A stretch of 64,000 nt of DNA, taken from positions 17,737,068 through 17,801,067 of the forward strand of contig NC_045447.1 in assembly GCF_002776525.5 (NCBI RefSeq), read 5' to 3'. The notes beneath the pieces were generated by a model, which was given only the letters and a program-made list of their open reading frames with translations, was not told where the DNA came from and did no database searches. Below, one piece after another: positions 52,001-61,000 of this stretch (the stretch's first letter is position 1; every line of letters starts with the position of its first letter). This DNA comes from Piliocolobus tephrosceles (taxonomy: Eukaryota; Chordata; Mammalia; Primates; Cercopithecidae). A program made the position numbers and the translations under genes.

Positions 52001-55000
52001 TATTAACTATTTATTAACTATTATTAACTATTAATATTAACTCACTTAAATAACTATTTTCTAAGCATATTTTGGAAGTATCCATTTCTTTTAAAATTAT
52101 GTACATTATTTACATCTATTTATGTAAAGCTTTGGCCAGTGCTATTATAAAATATTCTTTTTGAATTATTAAAACCATCTTGATAGCTCCCTCTACCTCA
52201 TTTCCTACTTTCAACCCATCATTAAGTCCTGTCAGTTCTACTGTCCAGTGTTTCCTGGAATCAGTTGGCTTTGTCTCCACATCCACCGGCACCTTCCTGG
52301 TTGGTGCTAGTATCATCTCTTGCCTGTATTGAACAACAGCCTCCTGAGAGATACAGATGCACACAACCCCATTCCTTCCATCTCACTCAGTCCATTTCAC
52401 TCTTCATGAAGTAAGGCAAAGTGACAAATAGGATCAGCCACTCAACTATCTAAAGCCCTTCAAAGATTTCCCATTGCATGCAAAATAAAATTCAAACTTC
52501 TTAAAATGGCTTATGAACAATTTGGGAGGCCGAGACAGGCAGATCACTTGAGCCTAGGAGTTCAAGACCAGTCTGGGCAACATGGTGAGACCCCACCTCT
52601 ACAAAAAAAATACAAAAATTAGCCAGGAGTGGTGGCACATGCCTGTAGTCCCAGCTATTCCGGAGGCTAAGGTGGGAGAACCACCTGAGCCCAGGAAGTC
52701 AAGGCCCTGTCTCAAAAATAAAAATAAAAATAAAAATAAAAATAAAAATAAAATTGCCTATGAAGCCTGGCATGATCTTTAACCCCATGACTCTTTAACT
52801 TCATCTTCTTCTACACTCTCCCTTATTCTGCAAAGAAATTTCTAGTCTGAAGGCCTTTGTACACACTGTCACCTCTGCATGGAATACTTTCTGCCGGCTC
52901 TGGCTCACTGGCTCCTTCTCATCCTTTGTATATTAGTCTGTCACCTCCTCAGAGAGGCCTTTGTGAATCCCCACAATCTAAAGTATATCTCTTTTAACAT
53001 CTCCCCTAGTTTTCTATTTTTTTCTTACAACACTGATGCTGTGTAACTTTTTTCCTTTTTTTTAATAAACATTTTTTTCCTTTTTGTTTATTTATTGTCT
53101 TATTTCCCCCACAAGTCTGTCCATGAGAGGGACACATGTCTATTTTGTTCATTACTCAGCGCCCAGCCCAGTGACTGACATATAGTAAGGTTCCAATAAA
53201 CTTGAGTCAATTTCTAGTTAGTATAAAATCTGAAAGTAACAATATAGTGTATCTTTTAAAAGAATCTACAATTTGGACTTCACAGTGTTGTTCTACCTAC
53301 TGTGGTATGAATGTAGTTACCACCATAATTTTTAAATACTGATTTTTAAAAGTTATAAATAACTAAAACCTTTTTACCCACTTAAAAACTAAAATGTCAC
53401 GCTACTTCCTTGTTTTGAATTTTTCCCCTATGCAATTACATTATGGATTTGAGCTGCTTACTTGCTTACTTTACAACACACTTTGGTAATTTTTGAGAAT
53501 ATGTTACTTCAATCTTTTTGTATACTACATATCTCTCTTTTTTTTTTTTTTTTGACTTGTGTTTGATGACAGTGTTCATGTAATAGCAGAGATATCTCCT
53601 GTTCTTAATCTAAGTCCCAGGATCTTAAAGGTGGAGAGTGCTTAATTAAATTAGAAGAGATACATCAGGAAGCAACTTCTCAAGACTACACCTTTTTACA
53701 TAAAATTAAGTAATTTATTTCTTAATAAATTGCTAATTGGATGTCATCATAAATGGAAGAAAATTACAACTGGCAAATTCTAGAACCATATTTGACTCTG
53801 GAATTTATTATCCCATAATTAATGAGGCAGCTAACTGCTTTTTAAATTGTTTTATACGGTTATGAAGGGAAAAACACATTTCATTTTTCATTTCCTCTTA
53901 GCATTGCTGCTTTGCTTTTACATACTTTTTTTAGTTGTACAGCTTCTTCCAGTTGTTTAAATTCTTCAGTAGCTCTCAAAATTTGTTGTTCTGCCTTTTC
54001 TATTTCGTCATGCAGTTCTGATAGTCGAGTTTGTGCTGCAAATTTAAAAACCATGCTCACATAATATGAAACAAGAAAAATATTGAATTCTGAAATTTTG
54101 ACCAGATATTCTTTCTTTGTAATATCCTTCTCCCCTCTCTATTAAACTGTCATTATATATCACAAAAAAAATTTTAAAGTAATTACTTATGATTAGCTTT
54201 TGTCTATTAATTAATATCTAGAAGAAACTGTTTCATGATATGGTATAGAACTCTAATTGTTTTGTTTTGTTTTGTTTTGTTTTGTTTTGTTTTGTTTTGT
54301 TTTGAGACAGAGTCTCGCTCTGTTGCCCAGGCTGGAGTGCAGTGGCACGATCTCGACTCACTGCAAGCTCCGCCTCCTGGGATTTACGCCATTCTCCGGC
54401 CTCAGCCTCCTGGGACTGCAGGTGCTTGCCACCATGCCTGGCAACTTTTTTTTTTTTTTTTTTTTTCATTTTTAGTAGAGACGGGGTTTCACCGTGTTTG
54501 CCAGGATGGTCTCGATCTCCTGACCTCGTGATCCGCCCACCTCAGCCTCCCAAACTCCTGAGATTACAGGCGTGAGCCACTGCGCCTGGCCGGTATAGAA
54601 CTACAATCGATCCTTTTATTTGTAAAATTCTTAACATGAAAGGGGCTATTCCCAACACCAGTAAACCTTTTTTACTAGAGAATAAGACTTTTATTGGGAA
54701 ATATGCACTTTACATGTCACTAAGTTATAATTAGGTTCAGGGTATTAAAAATAACCCATAAAACCTTGTGTTAGAGGGAAATGCTTTACGATGGGATTCA
54801 TATCAAGAAATTCACTACTGAGCTCTCTCTCTCAGCTGCAGATGATCTCAAATCAATTATTTTCCACCTCAAATTTAAGATTTCTCTCTCCCTCTCCCCT
54901 ATAAAACTGTGAGTCAGCCCCTTTAAAGCTAGTCTGCACAACAATCTGATTTATTTTTGCTTTCCCCCAGAGACTTGCATATAGTATAGGTAGACATGAA

Positions 55001-58000
55001 TAACTCAGTTTCTTCTCTTCCTTCACCAAGTCAACTTCTATTTGCCTTCCATGTCTTCCATTTAGCTACCAGGCAAGGAAAGATAAGCTGCTGGTCTGAT
55101 TGAGAGCACCACAGTGGGCCATAATGCTAGGAGCATGCACAAATCCCGGTAAGGGTTCTCTTTCTTCCATATCCATGCAGCTGAGTGGGTAAGTAGATTC
55201 AAAGTCTATCATTGGCAGGGTCTCTAAAGTGCCCCCGTCTTGACTTCTTCCTTTACGTGACTTGCCAGAAGGTATTAAGATCCCTTGAATTAGATTGTGG
55301 GGCGTGGGGCATGTCAGGAAAAGTCAGAGGCTACCCTTAGACCCAGGCCTGAGGAGAATGCTCTGTTCCAACTTATACTAAGCATTGCTTTAGGTTTTTG
55401 CTATGTGCATAGTAATCAATCAAGTGGTTCTTTACTTGCTTCGGTTATTACTAATTGTGACTTTGAATATATAGTACTTATTTCCAGTGCTTATTTGAAA
55501 GAGGGGATTTACTCATTCTTGAATCCCCTGGACATGTTACCATCAAATTACTGCCAAAAACTCTATTCTTAACCATAACAGGAATCATTACAAAATAAAT
55601 GCTCGATACATCTGCTTGATAATCACTACTTTTGTTTTAGACTTTTCATGGAAACAACAATACCATCAACATGCTCAATTAAAGGAGTTATAGGGCCGGG
55701 CGCAGTGGCTCATGCCTGTAATCCCAGCATTTTGGGAGGCCAAGGCGGGCGGATCACAAGGTCAGGAGATCGAGACCATCCTAGTTAACACAGTGAAACC
55801 CTGTCTCTACTAAAAAAATACAAAAAAATTAGCTGGGCGTGGTGGCAGGTGCCTGTAGTCCAAGCTACTCAGGAGGCTGAGAATGGCGTAAACCCAGTAG
55901 GAGGAGCTTGCAGTGAGCCGAAATTGCACTACTGCACTGCACTCCAGCCTGTGCAACAGAGCGAGACTTCATCTCAAAAAAAAAAAAAAAAAAAAAGTTA
56001 TAAAACAAAATTGGCCTACATATTCAATGTTTTTATAAAAGAATTTTAAAAATAACTTTTTTTAACCTGCACTTATTTTTTTTTCTTTGTCTTCCAGTTG
56101 CCTGTCCAGTGGTGCGTGGCCTCTCAAGTTCACGTGATCATTTCTAAGTTGTTCATCTGGCTCCATCTTCTTGATCTGTATTGCCTGAGCATTATCAATA
56201 ATATAACTCTCTGTGGCAAACATATTTCTCTTGTATCTGGATTTGCCAATGTAAGGGCTTTCATCTGGGGCTTTATCAATTTCAGCATACTAAAAGCAAA
56301 ATAATAGACTTACGGTTTAATAAGTGACCTCCAAGCAGTCAAACGACATTATTCATTTTATTAGTGGCAAACATATCACAGAATTGCTCAATTTATATAA
56401 ATCCTACATGCCTAGGAGCTGAAAGATATATATTATTCTTTTATTTTCTTCTTAATATACCAAAAAGGAAATTAGAACTAAAAATGGTCTCAAAAGAATT
56501 CTTCCTCCTACCACTGAAGAGTGAAAGTTTGCACTGATTGATTAAAGAACTGCCTATAGTTATGTGATTTTTAGCACTGCTTGATCTCTCAAATTGGAAA
56601 TATGGGTGTTTTATTTTGGTTTCTTGGCTCATACAAGTAAAATCTCAGTCTATTTTTTTTTCCAGATACATGGTATGCAGCCATCAGTACAATACATTTT
56701 AATAATTGAAGTTTTAAAAATGAAATATCATATGATATTGGTTGGAATCACTGGGTCTTAGAAGTTTGGCATTTCCTCACTTGCAGTGACATTATGGCAT
56801 TTGTACCAATCATGACTGACTAATATTGAACCCAGTGATTACTGAACAAACCATGTAAGGAGATGACTATTCCATGGTAATGAAGCACTTGTCCCAGACA
56901 TCTGGATTTAAGGGAACTGATCAACCCATACACCTGGGAAAGATAGCTGAGAGTTAGATGACTGCTTTTGGTAATGGATATGGCTATGAGCAAAGATTCT
57001 TTTGAAGTTTTTTTACCTCTTTAGGATACTGTTCTAACTCCCTGAGCCAAATAATTCATAGATTCAACCAAAATACAGTTTACTCCTCTCATAACAAGAA
57101 AGTGGAATGATATCTGATGAAATCCCTTACATGTCCTCACCACCTGTCCTCCCCCATTCCATCCCATGTAGGCTTTTAACTTTGGATTACTAAAAAATTA
57201 AAATAACTCACCTCTGATGGATAATAATTTAGTGGCTCAAATTTAGCATCAATTTTATAAAAGGCCAATTCCTGTTCCAGCTCATATTGCTTCTGACATG
57301 CTCGTGTTAGTTCTATGGTCTTCTGTTTTAGCTATTGGCCAAATTTGATATGAGACAACATATAGGATCAGTAAGTTAGTATAAAGGTGTGACGATATGG
57401 TTAAGTTCTCATCATGAGTAATAATTATATACGTTTAAAAACTCCACAGTAAGCTGCACAACACTCGGAACATTTTATCTTACTTCTAAATTATAAAAAA
57501 TGAAACACAAAATTATCATTTCATAAGAGATCATGTAAAAGACCTTTGAAGTTTATATGCTGTTTCAGGATATAATGAATAATGATTTTTAAAATCTCTT
57601 ACGTTTGTTAAACATGAAAATATTTTTGTATCAATTATTTTTGTGTAACTGGACTAATAAATACCTGCTTCCTGATTTTCCAATAATTAGCACTAATTTC
57701 TTTAACTGACTTTCCGACTTTAACAATAGTTTCAAATTATAAGGGAAAATGATAACTGATACTAACTGCAGAGAAATAAAGAGGAATCAGAAAGATGAAA
57801 ATAAGAGCTTGGTTTGAATTGTCATACTGTTGTTGCTATAGTATTTGTGGCTAATGGCATTGCAGTTTTAAGTGTTCAGAACATTATTCTTTGTAATAAA
57901 GAATAAGGGATAATAAAGAATAAGGGATGTGTAATAAAGAATAAGGGATCCAAATATATAATATTCAATTTTAATAAAGTAATTCTACTATAACTTTTTA

Positions 58001-61000
58001 TTCTTAGAAATTTTTGGAGCTTGCAGAAGACATATGATCCAATCTAATTCTCTGAATTTATAAATACAGAAGTTAAGTCTCAGATTGGTGAACTGACTTG
58101 TCAAAAGTTATGTATTAGATTAGTGTCAGAAACTAAATATTTTATTAACTAACTACTAGTAGTAGCTCCTTTCTACTAAACCAAACTTTGAGTTTATTTC
58201 AAAGATCCACTAAGTGATTTTTGTCTTTTTTTGGCCAGTGTCTGATGGTAGATATCAAAGAAAAAACATGCAGAAAAATTTCATTAATATAAAAATACAA
58301 GCTGAAGAGAATAAAACATAAACACAAACATTTTACAAGGCCCAAGAAATCAAAGTCGTGCATGATTTAGCTCACAGTCACCTCCTGATTATCCATCAAA
58401 ATGGAAGTAACAGCCTAGATAATGGATAACATTTAGCCAAATACTCAATGTGTGCCAGACATTGTGCTAAGCATTTTACATATGTTATTGCACTGAATCT
58501 TCACAACCACCCAATAAGATGATAAAAGCTGCACAGAGAAGTTAAATAACTTGCTCAGTTTCACAGCTGGTAGTGGAAGAGGCAGAACTCAATTCCAAGT
58601 CTCCTGATTTCAAATCCAACACTGCCTATTGCTCCACGCTGCCTTCGATGTACTGCTGCAGGGTGTCCAGCACATTACCCACATTGATATTTTCACTGAA
58701 TGCTCATAAGTCTCCAAGTCTCAAGAAAGCAACTCACAATCAACACTGTCAACTAATCTTGGGTTCTCTTCTCAAAACTCATTGGCAATAGTGGCAAACA
58801 AAAGGCAAATGTGACTGGAATCATAGAGAATACAACTGGTCTCTGCAGGCAAATAATAATAAATAGGCTGTGCATTTCAAAGTACTTTTGTGTCTTTTAT
58901 AAGCCCTAGGCTTAGCATATAGTAAGCACTCAATAAATGTCTGTTGAAGAAATGCATGAATAAAAGCAAAATAGAAGTCAAATGAACTGGAAAGTAGACC
59001 AGTCGCAGTATTAGCTGTGGATAATCAAGAGCTGACTGCAGGTAACATATTTACCAATCAGAAAAATAATTCTTTCCCCCACATTCAAGTTTGCTCTCCT
59101 ATATAAACATCCATTTAAAAAAAAAATCATACACACACAACCACATTTCCCAAGAAGACAAGCCAGTTTCAAAACTTAAAATGTAAGCAAGCATATTAAT
59201 GCAAGTTATCATGCAAACCCTGAAAAACATAGTATGCAGTTCAGGCCTGGAAGAACTACCTTTAAGGAAGAATAAAGAATCAGCAGAAAAGGGCCTGCAA
59301 GAAACCAAGACAAGGGCTAAAGAAGCAAACAGATACTGTCACCTGGAGAATTAAACTGTAATAATACAAGTTGCTCTTTACTGAAAACTTACCATAGGAA
59401 GACATTGGCTTTTAGTATTGGCATTATTCTTACATGGACATATTTTATTGGTCATTCTGAGTTACAGATTTACTACCTTCCGTTACTTAGCTTGATTCAT
59501 TTCAAATTGTTTTCACACTCATTACCTTATTAAATCCTCACAATTCTGTGAGGCTAGCAGGACAGGTAAATAACCCTCATTTTAAATATAACTAAACTGA
59601 AGCACAGGAATTAAATAATTTGCAAAAGGACAAAGAGTAAATTTGGTTAACATTTATCAGTGGCAGGACAGGACTACTTCGGTTTAAATGGCCACCAGAA
59701 GACTTATTTCAATGCTACTTTTCTTTTATACATTAATTGGCCTAATGCATAAGCAATTACTTTTTTAAACTGGAAAACTTCACATAATTGCAGATGATAT
59801 TATCATTAGATATTCTGCAAAAGATAATAAAAATGTTTTCAAATGTAAGCTCTTAGAATAAGACCCAGAATTATTTTAGGCATCTAATAGTCCTTGGGAC
59901 TAACAGAATAGGCAGAACCCATATGAACTGTCAATTTAAAGAAGAAATACAAAATAGCCAATAAATATATATGCAATACTCAACGCTCCAACGACTATAA
60001 AAATTCAAAATTAGGCCGGGCGCGGTGGCTCAAGCCTGTAATCCTAGCACTTTGGGAGGCCGAGACGGGCGGATCGCGAGGTCAGGAGATCGAGACCATC
60101 CTGGCTAACACGGTGAAACCCCGTCTCTACTAAAAACTACAAAAAACTAGCCGGGCGAGGCGGTGGCGCCTGTAGTCCCAGCTACCTGGGAGGCTGAGGC
60201 AGGAAAATGGCGTGAACCCGGGAGGCGGAGCTTGCAGTGAGCTGAGATCCGGCCACTGCACTCCAGCCTGGGTGACAGAGCGAGACTCCCTCTCAAAAAA
60301 AAAAAAAAAAAAAATTCAAAATTAAAACAAGATTCCATTTTTTTCTACCATATGTACAAATTCAAAATAATAATATCCACTTGGAAATTGGGTACTTTCT
60401 TCCCTGCTGTGGAAATGTAAATTGGTTAGAAGTTTCTGAAGTGTGCATTAACATTTATCAAAATTTTAAATGCAAATTACATGGTAATTCCACTTCTAGT
60501 GGTTCATGCTAAAGAAATACTAGTATGAATGCATAAGGTATATATAGACACACACACACACACACACACAGATTTTCTCTGTAGTACTGTCTCTAATAGC
60601 AAAAAATGTGAAAGCAACCTAAATATCCATCAGTAGGAATAGGCTAACTAAATTATGAAGAATACATTTAATGGAACACAACACAGACTTTAAAAAGAGT
60701 GAGAAAGCTTTATATATGCAGGTACATATATTTTTTAACTTGGAGAGCTGTCCAGGTATGCTGTTTTGTGAAAGTTAAGATGCTGAATAATAATATACAG
60801 TCGACTCTCCATATCTGTGAGTTCTGCATCTGTGGATTCAACCAACCACAGATTAAAAATATTTTTTAAAAGGATGGTTGCGTCTGTACTGAACATGTAT
60901 AGATATTTTTTCTTAATTATTATTTCCTAAACAATATATTTATATAGCATTTACAATGTAGGTATTATAAGTAATCTAGCAATGATTTTAAAGTATACTA

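Noticed and set aside
54259..54303. Independent (GTTTT)n satellite
   Set aside because: It is the A-rich tail of the adjoining minus-strand Alu, shown by the target duplication outside it.
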